A stretch of DNA of 22,715 nucleotides from Jimgerdemannia flammicorona (Eukaryota > Mucoromycota > Endogonomycetes > Endogonales > Endogonaceae): positions 1 to 22,715 of the forward strand of contig RBNI01001381.1 in NCBI GenBank assembly GCA_003990745.1. The letters are read 5' to 3'. Position 1 is the stretch's first letter. Each line of letters starts with the position of its first letter. Below are positions 12,401 through 20,072 of this stretch, in pieces. The notes beneath the pieces are model-generated. The model was given only the letters and a program-made list of their open reading frames with translations. It made no database searches and had not been told where the DNA came from. Both the position numbers and the translations under genes were made by a program.

Positions 12401-13000
12401 GAGATGGCCAGCAGATTGGCAGAAGGTAGGATTGGGGAAAGGCTGGGAGTGGAGCTAAGTCTGGAGTTGGAGAGCCTTCTTGCTCAAGGTGGTGCCCCCT
12501 AAGTACTGGGTGGTATGGTAGTGCTTCTTGAGAAGAAATGTGATATTGGGGTATTGGACAGGATGAATGGAAGTAGATGACTATTGGGACTGCAAGTAGT
12601 GTAGTAAGGTAGATGGAGGGGTGGTTTAGTCACCAGAGCATGTTCTGGTAGCCTGCCCTGGTGTGGAAGAGTTCTGGTAGAGTTTGGAAGATCACTGGAG
12701 CCTGGAAGGTAGACGAGCAGGAGACCCTGTCAGTCTGGTGGTCAAGCATTAGCTGGTGGGGGAGATAGGAGATGTCTGGAGTAGACTAGGTAGGATCCTG
12801 GGGGTCTGGGTTCTGATGGCAGTACATTGGCAATAGGTGTTTGAGCAGGACCCATGGTTGGAAATTGGTGAGCTGGTAGAGTGATGGAAGTGGCTTCTTT
12901 GGGAGATGGTACAAGGGTGATAGTATCAGGGGAGGTGGCTTCAACAAGGAGCCTTGAGGAAGGTGCAGGATATTATACAGCAGAGTTGAGAGTATCTGGT
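9430..13000 (+). pseudogene. LINE E2 ORF2: endonuclease-RT-zinc finger, decayed
   Basis: One frame holds from SINVNRL (about 9437) to about 12010, then a single one-base shift moves it to the frame that continues to the zinc finger. Endonuclease motifs are FLQD followed by TGA (E1 has FLLQDVW), LGGDFNMV at 9817-9840, IDWVLVAEYWGN and WCPWSDHWGVEV at 10084-10119. RT motifs are SSPGEDGLPW, LVFLLYKEKDD, VGEEQ-stop-GFV, VFLDQEKAYDRV (11227-11262), GIPQRDPLSPLLY and the active-site box FTDD near 11530, where E1 has FADD. The region GRIVVLNVYWLPKLWYLEYH and a finger reading C-x2-stop-C...PEHVLVAC (from 12589) complete the E1 order. Many Gln, Arg and Trp codons are now TAG/TGA. The end coordinate is approximate. 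Confidence 0.88.
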
Positions 13001-13109
13001 GTTAGGTGAGCATGAAGTTAGGTAGAAGAAAAGAGTTGGATGATCAACCCTACCTATATATAATATGTTACAGTAGTAGTTTGCAGTTAATTATCATTGT
13101 AATAGTAGT

Positions 13110-13148
13110 AATAAAGATGAAGTCCAAGTGATTATAAAAAAAAAAAAA

Positions 13149-13218
<70 letters not shown>
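13110..13218 (+). terminator. Polyadenylation signal and poly(A) tail of LINE E2
   Basis: AATAAA at 13110-13115 lies about 20 bases before an A-tract (13136-13218, interrupted by one C at 13149). This is the expected 3' end of a polyadenylated element RNA copied by target-primed reverse transcription. The long A-run may be partly collapsed or expanded in the assembly. Confidence 0.85.
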
Positions 13219-13220
<2 letters not shown>

Positions 13221-13230
13221 TACTATCAGG
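13216..13230 (+). repeat. Target-site duplication, right copy, of LINE E2
   Basis: This is the partner of 7329-7343, differing by one C-to-T change. The three leading A's overlap the poly(A) tail. Confidence 0.88.
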
Positions 13231-13528
13231 ATCTGATTATAAAGAAAATTCTTACAAGTCTACCAGAAGAATATAAGATCACTGATGAAATTATATATAA
13301 GAATGACAAAATATATATCCCAAATTCCAATAATCTTTACTTCAAGATCCTTAAGAAAAACCATAACTCTCCTCTTACTGGTTATATGAGACATCAGAAA
13401 ATCATTTATAATATTTATTATTACTTCTTCTGATCTATAATGAATTGATATATCAAGGAATATATCTACTTGAAATTACTACTAAAAGAATAAGATATTA
13501 AGATTATAGTTATATAGACTACTCTAAT

Positions 13529-13531
<3 letters not shown>
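13219..13531 (+). pseudogene. Ty3/Gypsy pol, right part: integrase N-terminal (HHCC) region
   Basis: This continues the pol frame broken at 7343. RYYQDLIIKKIL leads into ILKKNHNSPLTGYMRHQKII, which matches the integrase zinc-domain pattern (His-x3-His replaced here by His...His spacing, followed by MN-stop-YIKEYIYLKLLLKE in place of the usual Cys-x2-Cys segment). The two cysteines are not visible, so the zinc site is lost or mutated. Reading is blocked by stops from about 13432. The frame ends at the poly(T) start of retroposon copy A at 13532, and I could not find the integrase core beyond it. Confidence 0.75.
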
Positions 13532-13562
<31 letters not shown>

Positions 13563-14627
13563 GGACTCACTCAAAGTTTTATGAATTTTTATTAGAAGGG
13601 AATCTAGACTATATAGGCCAAAACCCTCCCCCACCACCCATCAAGCACTATCCTCTCATTGAACCTAGGCTAGCTATTGTTCAGTAGCTCAATCATACTA
13701 GATACAATAGGGCCTAATGTGGCCCATATCTCATTCTGTACACTATGCTCTCCCTACCATCAGAGAGAACTCAACCATATATCAATGACCAAAGGTATAT
13801 GCCCAAAACCCCAATATATATATAAGGCCATGCTTAAGCTGAATAGAATAGCCCCTACTACTCTAAGTAGAAATAATAGATAAAGAAAAAACTCTTCTCA
13901 AGATATAGAATGGTGAATAGAGCCTAGTTCTCCCAAGTGAGGTGAGTAGAGAACTTATATATAAGGTAGGAGGAGACCCCCAATATTCCACTACTCAAGC
14001 TTATAGGCCTTGATTGTATTGTCACATCAGTATTTGGTTTCAGTTGAGTACAGTCAAGATGCCTGACCTGGATAGCCTTGGACCCTCCAGCCATCTCCAA
14101 ATAACTAGGGCCTAATCCCACAAATCATCAAAAGCAGCTGAGAGTGATATGTATCTACCACTTAACCACTCCACACCAATCAAAAGGCCCCACCAAAGTA
14201 GTACCTGCCCTAGCCCTGATGACTGCTCCTAGCCTGGTACCCTACTGGTTCACCATTATCACTCTTCTACCTATCTATAATAGTCATCTCTCCTTCCATC
14301 CCAACACCACCCAAAAAATAGTTATCTACACCAGAACTATACTCACCAGGAAGCTTACTAAAGCCAGAGGGCTTCACTATAGGCACTAAGGATCTGCAGG
14401 TTACCTACACTGAGCACTTGATGTCCAAGGCCAGCTGACTCTCTATATAATCTATAACACACTGAGATGACACCTTATTGGTAATAGCAAAAGGAAGAAG
14501 GCACTGCACCAAAATGAGTACACCCCAGATATAGCCAAAGGCACCAGAAACTGCAAAAAAGTGGAGAAGACACCAATTAGATACTGATAAAAGGGCAACT
14601 CATCACCATTGCCTTCCTCTCACTGCA
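13532..14627 (-). mobile_element. Poly(A)-tailed retroposon copy A (1.1 kb, 5'-truncated)
   Basis: Read on the minus strand, this copy ends in A28 (T-run 13532-13559) with AATAAA at 13593-13588. It matches copy B (15567-16784) along almost its entire length, and similarity stops near 14627, so it lacks the 5' 150 or so bases of B. It has no LINE endonuclease or RT. Short reading frames are shared with B: LDCTQLKP...SSGILGVSS (14121-13924) aligns with LGCTQLKP...SSGILGVSS in B, and QNEIWATLGP...IELLNNS-stop aligns with QNEVWANIGP...VELLDNS-stop. Differences from B are mainly transitions, many of them CpA to TpA. It lies directly after the Gypsy integrase fragment. No target-site duplication was found, perhaps because of decay. 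Confidence 0.8.
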
Positions 14628-15235
14628 TATATATATATCTTTATCAAGTTATTGAATTTCAAAAATTTAATAAAATTGATCTATAATTCAATATTAATAT
14701 TCTGATTTAGATCAATTCAATTTGTTGAGAGCACTATCTAAGACAATAAATTGATATTTGTATTGACAAAGAACCCTATATATTATGGTGGAACCAAGTA
14801 TATAGATATACAATAGGAATGTATGAAAAACAGTATGAGCAAATAACATAGTATAGCCAGATGACATGAACACTTAGCATAGCATAGTTACCAATACCTA
14901 GTTATCCACACATATAATTAGCCAAGATACTAAATCAGGTCTGCCTGTGTCCCTGCAGACACCATACTTATCCCACCCAAACATTACCAAGAATAGTAAA
15001 ATCTATAGTTAGCCACGTAGCAACCAGATAGCAACCAACTTGTATAAAATACCCTCAGTCCAAAAAGTCAAAGAAAAGCAGAAAGCTTCCTTTTCCCCAC
15101 TCCGGTCCACTTTCCGATACATAGATTGCCTGAGATTTGCCACCAAAGTTTGAGTGAAGAATTTCGCCACCATTTGAAGAGAAACCCGCTGCTTAAGGAA
15201 AAGCCGCCATTTTCAAGAGAAGTCCATCTTGCCAC
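14628..15235. other. Intergenic, AT-rich then GC-balanced; LTR-like promoter signals, no gene
   Basis: 14628-14720 is strongly AT-rich and contains an imperfect inverted repeat (AATTGATCT ... AGATCAATT). A TGTTGAGAGCAC at 14723 could be an LTR start, and TATAAAATA at 15043-15051 could be a promoter driving rightward. The leader after it, about 15060-15235, is non-coding-looking. No second LTR or primer-binding site was recognised, so an LTR is only a suggestion. Confidence 0.3.
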
Positions 15236-15373
15236 AAAGCCAGTCTATTGGACGCAACTTCGCAGTGAACTTGTTCGCGCAAACGAAGCCAGCCTTTGAC
15301 GCAACTTTGCAGTGGAGCCAGTCCTTCGACATAACCCCGCGCAAACGAAGCCAGTCTCTGACGTAACTTTGCC
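15236..15373 (+). repeat. Short imperfect tandem repeats, about 30-60 bp period
   Basis: The core AGCCAGTC...GACGCAACTTTGC recurs with variation at about 15237, 15286, 15315 and 15348. A larger unit starting GCGCAAACGAAGCCAG recurs at 15277 and 15339, 62 bp apart. A related word CGCTACACAGAGA recurs at about 15477 and 15549. Unlike the surrounding transposons this stretch keeps many CpGs. Confidence 0.6.
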
Positions 15374-15553
15374 AAGAAGAGAATCCGAGTTATCCGAGTT
15401 ATCATTCAAGAAGTCCGCCGATTCAGGAGAATCCGCGTCACCCGCCATTTCGAGAAATCCGCATAAGGAATCGTCGCGCTACACAGAGATCGTCGTACTT
15501 TTGGATACAAGATCGTCACGCAGAAATCGCCTGCTTTTGGAACCCGCACGCTA

Positions 15554-15564
15554 CACAGAGACTG

Positions 15565-15566
<2 letters not shown>
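15554..15566 (+). repeat. Target-site duplication, left copy, of retroposon B
   Basis: CACAGAGACTGTC abuts the poly(T) start at 15567. It matches CACAGAGACCATC at 16785-16797 in 11 of 13 positions, and the two differences are TG versus CA. Confidence 0.72.
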
Positions 15567-15612
<46 letters not shown>

Positions 15613-16784
15613 TTTTACGGACTCAGAGTCCCATGGATTTTTATTGGAAGAGAACCTAGACTATATAGGCCAAAACCCTCCCCCACCACCCATCAAGCAC
15701 TGCCCCCCTATTAATCTAGGCTAGCTATTGTCCAGCAGCTCAACCATGCCAGGCACAGCAGGGCCTATGTTGGCCCACACCTCATTCTGCATATCATGCT
15801 CTCTCTACCACCAGGGGGAACCCTGCCATATGCCAACAACTGGAAGTACATATCTGAGACCCCAACATATGTACAAGGCCATGCCTGAGCCAAATAGAAT
15901 AGCCCCTGCCACCCCAAAGAGAATGACAGATAAAGAAAAAACTCTCATCAAAGTACATCACAGTGGGTAGGGCCTGGTTCTCCTAGATGAGGTGAGTAGA
16001 GGACTTATACATGAGGCAGGAGGAGACTCCCAATATCCCACTACTCAAGCCTGCAGGCCTCAATCACATTGCTATGTCAGCTCTTGGTTTCAGTTGAGTA
16101 CAGCCAAGATATCTGAAATGGGTAGCCTTGGGCCCCTCAATCCCCCTAACAACTGAGGCCCAACCTGCTGAATTGCCAAAAGAAGCTGAGAGTGACACCT
16201 ACTACCTAACTGCTCTGCACCAATCAAAAGGCCCCACTGAAGCAGCACTTACCCCAGCCCTGATGACTGCCCCCAGCCTGGCACCCTACTGGTTCACTGT
16301 AATTGCCCTTCTGCCTATCTGTGATGGCCATCTCCCCTCCCATCCTGACAACACCTGAAAAACAGTCACCTATGCCAGAACTGTGCTCACCAGAAAGCTC
16401 ACCAAAGCCAGAGGGCCCCACCACAGGTACTGAGGATCTGCAGGTAACCTACACTGGGCACTTAATGCCCAAGGTCAGCTGACTCTCTACATAACCTGTG
16501 ATGCACTGAGACAACACCTTGTTGGTGATGGCAAAAGGAAGAAGGCACTGCACCAAAACAGGCACACCCCAGACACAGCTGAAGGCACCAGAATCTGCAA
16601 AAAAGTGGAGAAGACACTGATCCGACACTGATAAAGAGGCAACTCACCACCATTGCCCTCCTCCCACCATGCCCCTGCAGGCACAGCAAACCAACCTGAG
16701 GTAGAGGGGGTAATAATAAGGGAAAGGAGACTCGGAAGGTCACCTACCAAACCTTGTGACCGGTAAGGTAGCGGAGAAAGGGTG
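15567..16784 (-). mobile_element. Poly(A)-tailed retroposon copy B (1.2 kb), fuller copy
   Basis: Read on the minus strand from 16784 to 15567, this element ends with AATAAA (15645-15640) and a 45-base A tail (T-run 15567-15611). It is flanked by a 13-bp target-site duplication. It contains no RT or endonuclease, so it is non-autonomous. Several hydrophobic minus-strand frames are conserved with copy A, for example WGVPVLVQCLLPFAITNKVL (16570-16500 region), LGCTQLKP...SSGILGVSSC (about 16105-16000) and a terminal QNEVWANIGPAVPGMVELLD ending at TAG (15723-15721). These lie in different frames, and motifs resembling splice sites (GTGAGT...TTTTTTGCAG) lie between some of them. It could be a retroposed host transcript that kept introns, a long SINE-like element or an internally deleted LINE. 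No known protein family was recognised. Confidence 0.82.
15640..15645 (-). terminator. Polyadenylation signal of retroposon B
   Basis: AATAAA on the minus strand lies 28 bases upstream of the A tail. Copy A has the same hexamer at 13593-13588. Confidence 0.75.
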
Positions 16785-16797
16785 CACAGAGACCATC
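16785..16797 (+). repeat. Target-site duplication, right copy, of retroposon B
   Basis: This is the partner of 15554-15566. Joining the flanks at this duplication restores an uninterrupted reading frame and a continuous repeat-like texture. Confidence 0.72.
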
Positions 16798-16935
16798 ATA
16801 CAAATCCCCGCTACACCCAAGAACCGTCCCAATAAGGAAATCGACCTAGAAATCGACCGCTGTATCCAGATTTGACTATTATACCGCTAAACACCAACAA
16901 GGATACCAAACCACACCAACCCCCAACCTTGTAAT

Positions 16936-17244
16936 TTGCCTCTATTGAGCCGGCACGTTACAATATACCTTAAATATATCTCTATAGAGGTGTATGACAG
17001 TGCTGGTAAAAAAATAATTTTAGTTTCGAACAAGCCCACAAACCGATTCGTATGCATGGACTGGCTTCAGCACGCCATCAATGAATGCCGCATCGATTAC
17101 TCAGAATTTTACAAAGAGTTTAACATCCTACTCTTCATAGTACAAGGAGGATTTGGCACCATCCACTACTGGCAAGAAGAGACCCACAATGCAGTACGCC
17201 CTCAAGTACTTGAGCTCCGTCAACAGAGTGCGAGTCTTTTGTAA
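16936..17244 (+). pseudogene. Possible gene fragment, unknown function
   Basis: This is an open frame of about 100 codons with balanced composition and a protein-like sequence (KYISIEVYDSAGKKIILVSN, then VCMDWLQHAINECRIDYSEF, then LLFIVQGGFGTIHYWQEE). It has no ATG near its start: the first in-frame ATG is within VCMDWLQ, near 17057. It would therefore be an internal or terminal exon, or a remnant. The stop TAA is at 17242-17244. I do not recognise a domain. It lies outside the RIP-like damaged DNA and could be host coding sequence. Confidence 0.3.
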
Positions 17245-17304
17245 CTGACATAACAAAATCCTGGTACCGTACAACGAGTACTATTGAATACCTGCATCAT
17301 ACAT

Positions 17305-17580
17305 TTAAGTATATATATACATGTGTACATCAAGTATGCCATATATGTGACGCGGTTTTATAATGGAGGTAATTACTTCGTTATCAGTTATTGAAGTTAA
17401 GCTCGATAACGTGATGGTCAACCTATGAATCTTTGGTAGTAACGCAATCACCTGACAGAAAAGCCGCTCGTCGAACTGTTTCCGATTCTCCGCCAGGTCA
17501 ATAATGAAGATTGTGTTGCTGTGGTGTATTACGAGGTATAGACCTCCAAAGCTCGCTGTGGAAGGACTTCCAAACCGCAC
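17305..17580 (-). pseudogene. Possible exon or gene remnant, unknown function
   Basis: This open minus-strand frame of about 90 codons contains FGGLYLVIHHSNTIFIIDLA, then RKQFDERLFCQVIALLPKIH. It has no ATG start, and a CCTTCCACAG acceptor-like site sits just inside it, so it may be a terminal exon. The amphipathic hydrophobic stretches look protein-like, but no family was recognised. It could be a chance frame. Confidence 0.25.
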
Positions 17581-17962
17581 ACAATTTTACACCGTAACTA
17601 ACCAATTTATTTCTACAAAACACACATCCCACGACAAACTCCTACAGCTTGGCAATGAAATACGCTGAGCATGGCTCCCACGCAGACTATCCGAAGAGGA
17701 ACAAGTGTTGCATAATCTGGGGTTATATGTTAATGCTCGCATACTGGATCACAGGCGCTTGATTTAATACACCACAGAAACGCTATCCGCCACTATTTGC
17801 ACAGTGGGAACATTCTGTGGGTATCTCTCCCTCGTGTATTGCATTCATTTTGGCGAAAGAATTAGTTGCGCGGCACTTGGTAGCATCAATGCCACGGAAT
17901 GGGTACACGTTGCAGACTTTGCCTAAGCCGGTTGCAGCCCAACCTTCGAAACATACTGTTGA

Positions 17963-18097
17963 AGGACGCGTGCCATATGTATGTATTTCTCGGCACCGAG
18001 TCGCACCCCGAAGTCTGGGTGGACGCCGTTGGATGTGGCGAGGGCTTGTCATTATTCCGATAGGAAGGCTGTCAGGTTCTTAAAAAGTGGTGTTTAG
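17963..18097 (+). pseudogene. Ankyrin-repeat-like fragment
   Basis: Between a stop at 17960 and TAG at 18095-18097, the plus strand reads SGWTPLDVARACHYSDRKAV then RFLKSG (18014-18091). This fits one ankyrin repeat (G-x-TPL-x-x-A ... V-x-x-L-x-x-G). Only a single unit is visible and no start codon precedes it, so it is either a last exon or a relic. A further stretch upstream (about 17680-17763, reading LSEEEQVLHNLGLYVNARIL) in another frame is reminiscent of the same family. Ankyrin repeats mediate protein-protein binding; nothing more specific can be said. Other frames here are open too, so the call is tentative. Confidence 0.35.
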
Positions 18098-18773
18098 TAG
18101 GTATACGGGCTTGTTTGATTAGATATATCAGCTGTACGCGCGGGAAATGAAAGAACGATTCGTGACCTGGTATTTTGGATAGGACAGTTGGACTGGTATT
18201 ATTGGCTGAGTGGAAGGTCGAGAGGAATGGAACTATGGATAATTTGTATTTTTTTTTGACTTTGGGTTGTTGGCCCCAATGTTGTATTTGTGCTCGCTAA
18301 AGCAAAGGTAGAGTTGAAAGTAGCAGAGCAGAAGTAGAAAAGGAAAGTTGGAAGTAATAAAAAGAAATATCTAGAATGGAATCTGCACCCCAATTGCCTA
18401 CTAGCATTGTATTCCCAGTTAATCTCTAGAAGAATGTCTCGCACGTACACAGAAGTGGTTTATCGCCGAAAAACTGGATGAAACCGTTTGCGGCAAAGTC
18501 ACGAAAAAAAAGAAAAAAAAAAAAAAACGTACAAAGTGCAAGCAGCAAGAGCCAATTTGGTCTGACGTCCTGGCAGCCTGAGTACCGCGGACACACACTA
18601 TTATTTTCTTAGCGGCGGAAGTGGCCTTTCATCACGTAAAAGTAAATCTGTTCTTAAACATACAACGTTTTATGAAATCCTTGCCATTCCGATTCTCAGA
18701 AATACATAGGTATTTATTTATAAGTGAATATTCTCATATGGAATTCGTAACGCAAAATAAGCACAGTGATAAT
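18098..18773. other. Intergenic, no convincing gene
   Basis: This has balanced to AT-rich host-like composition, and only chance open frames were seen. An impure A-tract (microsatellite) lies at 18504-18527. It probably holds the 3' UTR and terminator of the minus-strand gene at 18774-19418, but no clear AATAAA was assigned. Confidence 0.5.
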
Positions 18774-19418
18774 CTAGTGATCAACTTCCGTAATTGTGAT
18801 TGTGCCAGATCTAACCTTCAGATAAGACCCAACAAACTGGACAAAATAGGTGTAGTCGTGGCTAACGAGGCTTGAGGGCACGATAAAGGGCACGTTAAAG
18901 TTCACGACGCCAGTGCCAACGCTGACACCATGAGAGAGGACGATGACAGGGTGTTCCTCATCATCGCTCCGGAAAAGAAAGACCTCGATTGTCTCGTTTG
19001 CCAGTTCATCTGAAGATGGTTTTGGAATGAGTGAGAGGGACATCCAGGATGAGTATTGTAGTATTGTACAACCTTTTGGTTTCATCTGAATCCTTGAATT
19101 GTAGGATACTTACTTGAAAAGAAGGTAATTTCCTGTGTGGAGCTGAAATACGACGTGATCAAGTACACTATGTTAGCATTTTGCTTCTAGTGCATCGTGC
19201 CTGCAAATGTTAGCAGTGACGACTTGAGATAGTTGGTGGAAGCCATCAACTTACCCAACAAGCCAGGTCACTTCGCCAACAGGAGAAGTTACATGGAGAA
19301 ATTTGTTGTTGTGATAGTCATCCTGATGATGATCAGAATCCTCGTCGGAATATGGAATTGGCGACGCCAAGGTAAAGACAGCAAGGGCAAGTGTGAAGAG
19401 GATAATGATTGCCTTCAT
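18774..19418 (-). CDS. Small secreted Kre9/KNH-domain protein, three exons
   Basis: Proposed exons are 19418-19255, 19142-19114 and 19009-18774, giving 429 nt and 142 residues ending in EVDH. The ATG at 19418 has a good context (AACAAGATG). Residues 1-19 form a clear signal peptide (MKAIIILFTLALAVFTLAS), followed by an acidic His-rich linker (SDEDSDHHQDD). The rest fits the fungal Kre9/KNH1 N-terminal family: LHVTSPVGEVTWLVG joins across intron 1 to STQEITFFS, which joins across intron 2 to NELANETIEVFLFR. It continues with HGVSVGTGVVNFNVP and ends in YFVQFV...SGTITI. Both introns have GTAAGT donors and CAG acceptors, and the exon phases join without a stop, supporting the model. Known family members are secreted or GPI-anchored cell-wall proteins linked to beta-1,6-glucan assembly. 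This one is a single short domain with no GPI signal, so it is probably soluble. Its specific role is unknown. Confidence 0.75.
19010..19113 (-). other. Intron 2 of the Kre9/KNH-like gene
   Basis: The donor GTAAGT is at 19113-19108, and the acceptor CTTCAG ends at 19010, for 104 nt. A nearer GATTCAG (28 nt from the donor) is too close and would put exon 3 out of frame. The chosen acceptor gives the continuous family-like sequence EITFFSNELANETIEV. Confidence 0.6.
19143..19254 (-). other. Intron 1 of the Kre9/KNH-like gene, with two acceptor modules
   Basis: The donor is GTAAGT at 19254-19249. A first branch/acceptor set, GCTAAC (19214-19209) plus CAG at 19201, is followed by a second, GCTAAC (19177-19172) plus TTTCAG ending at 19143. 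Only use of the second keeps the frame (GSTQEITF). The first gives ten or so codons and then a TAA. Confidence 0.6.
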
Positions 19419-19501
19419 CTTGTTGAATATCGTTTTTGAGACTGGGGGTTGGGTTTGTATTGCAAGAGATAGAGAATTCGGGAACCCTGAAAATCTGGTA
19501 C

Positions 19502-19510
19502 GTATATATA
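19502..19510 (-). promoter_or_regulatory. TATA-like element upstream of the Kre9/KNH-like gene
   Basis: TATATATAC on the minus strand lies about 85-90 bases before the ATG at 19418, a plausible core-promoter distance. Its outer TA is also the target duplication of the adjoining MITE. Confidence 0.45.
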
Positions 19511-19646
19511 TGCGAGAATTTGTGACATTGTGGCATTTAATTGAACGTGTTCCTCTCGATAAATAATCCCTCATGATACTCTCTGCACAGCCGCTGCGGG
19601 CCTGCGGGGTTTACTCCGTGAATGACATGTTCTATTTTCGGCCTAG
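19511..19646 (+). repeat. MITE left terminal inverted repeat
   Basis: This 136-bp arm pairs with 19935-20072 on the opposite strand. Longest shared words are TCCGTGAATGACAT and GGCCTGCGGGGTTTA. Confidence 0.82.
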
Positions 19647-19934
19647 ACATTCTACGCTTTCCGCATGTTCGAATCACATTCACTACGACGTTTATCCGGT
19701 GGCTCTGCCTATTCCCATTTAAGGTTGTGGAAAGATGGCGCAAGCCAGTCACCCTTAGCCCCTCAGCCATGGCCGTTTTGAACGAGCACTAAGAGTTAAA
19801 AATGGTGGGGAATCAATTAAACGCATTCAATAGCGAGAGCAACCAGCTCGTTGCTCTAAGGAATGCATGTAATAATTGCGCGATTATATGTCAGGCAGGG
19901 CGTGGAAACTTGACAGAATGTACTGGCTACTGGT

Positions 19935-20072
19935 GTAGGCTGAAAATAGAAAATGTCATTCACGGATTAAACCCCGCAGGCCCCTCAGAGGCTGTGCGGG
20001 GAGAGGCTGTGCAAAGGCTGTGCAGAGTGTCATGAGGGACTGTTTACTGCCACAACGCCATAAATTCTCGCA
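19935..20072 (-). repeat. MITE right terminal inverted repeat
   Basis: This 138-bp arm is the inverted partner of 19511-19646. It includes GGCTGTGC repeated three times (about 19990-20028), absent from the left arm. Confidence 0.82.

Larger units (their letters stand above)
7344..13218 (+). mobile_element. Non-LTR (LINE) retrotransposon copy E2, near full length, nested in Gypsy pol
   Basis: This is a 5.9-kb LINE on the plus strand: 5' UTR 7344-7513, ORF1 from 7514, ORF2 from about 9430 to 13000, AATAAA at 13110-13115 and a poly(A) tract at 13136-13218. It is bounded by a 12-15 bp target-site duplication and sits inside a Gypsy pol gene. Its proteins align along their length with copy E1 but are diverged, and nonsense codons are far denser. 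CpG is nearly absent across almost 6 kb, whereas E1 keeps many CpGs. This indicates an older copy, or one exposed longer to deamination or RIP. Confidence 0.93.
15300..16875 (+). pseudogene. Open frame interrupted by retroposon copy B, unknown product
   Basis: The frame 15300-15566 is open and, if copy B and one target duplication are skipped, continues in the same frame from 16798 to a TGA at 16873-16875, about 110 codons in all. There is no in-frame ATG, so it would need an upstream exon or a non-AUG start. It could also be a leader or gag-like region of an LTR element. It contains Ser/Glu/Lys-rich segments such as SELSELSFKKSADSGESA. I do not recognise a domain, and the coding nature is uncertain because the region is made of short repeats. 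Confidence 0.25.
19511..20072. mobile_element. MITE with long terminal inverted repeats and TA target duplication
   Basis: The left arm (19511-19646) and right arm (20072-19935, inverted) share TGCGAGAATTT, then TTGTGGCA, TCCCTCATGA, CTCT/CTGCACAGCC, GGCCTGCGGGGTTTA, TCCGTGAATGACAT and TTCTATTTTC. The arms differ by small indels: the left has about 20 extra bases before TCCCTCATGA, and the right has a triplicated GGCTGTGC motif. The element is flanked by TA on both sides (19509-19510, 20073-20074), as for Tc1/mariner-type insertion. The roughly 290-bp centre has no transposase, so it is non-autonomous. A small inverted CCACAA/TTGTGG straddling the right end leaves the exact boundary slightly open. 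Confidence 0.82.

Noticed and set aside
13128..13433. Lysine-run frame through the poly(A) tract into the Gypsy fragment
   Set aside because: The lysines are the LINE poly(A) tail read in frame, and only the part after 13219 is genuine pol sequence.
13136..15611. Long A and T homopolymers considered as terminators, CRISPR-like or assembly artefacts
   Set aside because: Each sits 17-30 bases after AATAAA at an element boundary (E2, A, B), so they are retrotransposed poly(A) tails. Their exact length may still be unreliable.
16128..16358. Plus-strand frame in retroposon B, similar to one in copy A (MTAPSLAPYWF...)
   Set aside because: Similarity follows from the copies being homologous DNA. 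The polyadenylation signal and tail show the transcript runs on the minus strand.
17783..18052. Minus-strand 89-codon frame with several cysteines, considered as a small secreted protein
   Set aside because: It has no signal peptide, three frames are open at once here, and the plus strand gives a better motif (ankyrin-like).
18199..18450. Minus-strand 83-codon frame with a hydrophobic Phe/Leu stretch
   Set aside because: It is low-complexity, caused by T-rich DNA, with no family resemblance and no supporting splice context.
19233..19439. Plus-strand frame overlapping exon 1 of the Kre9/KNH-like gene
   Set aside because: It is antisense to a signal peptide and a conserved domain on the minus strand.
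19537..20035. Short frames on both strands within the MITE
   Set aside because: They lie partly in the inverted-repeat arms and mirror each other, with no transposase motif.
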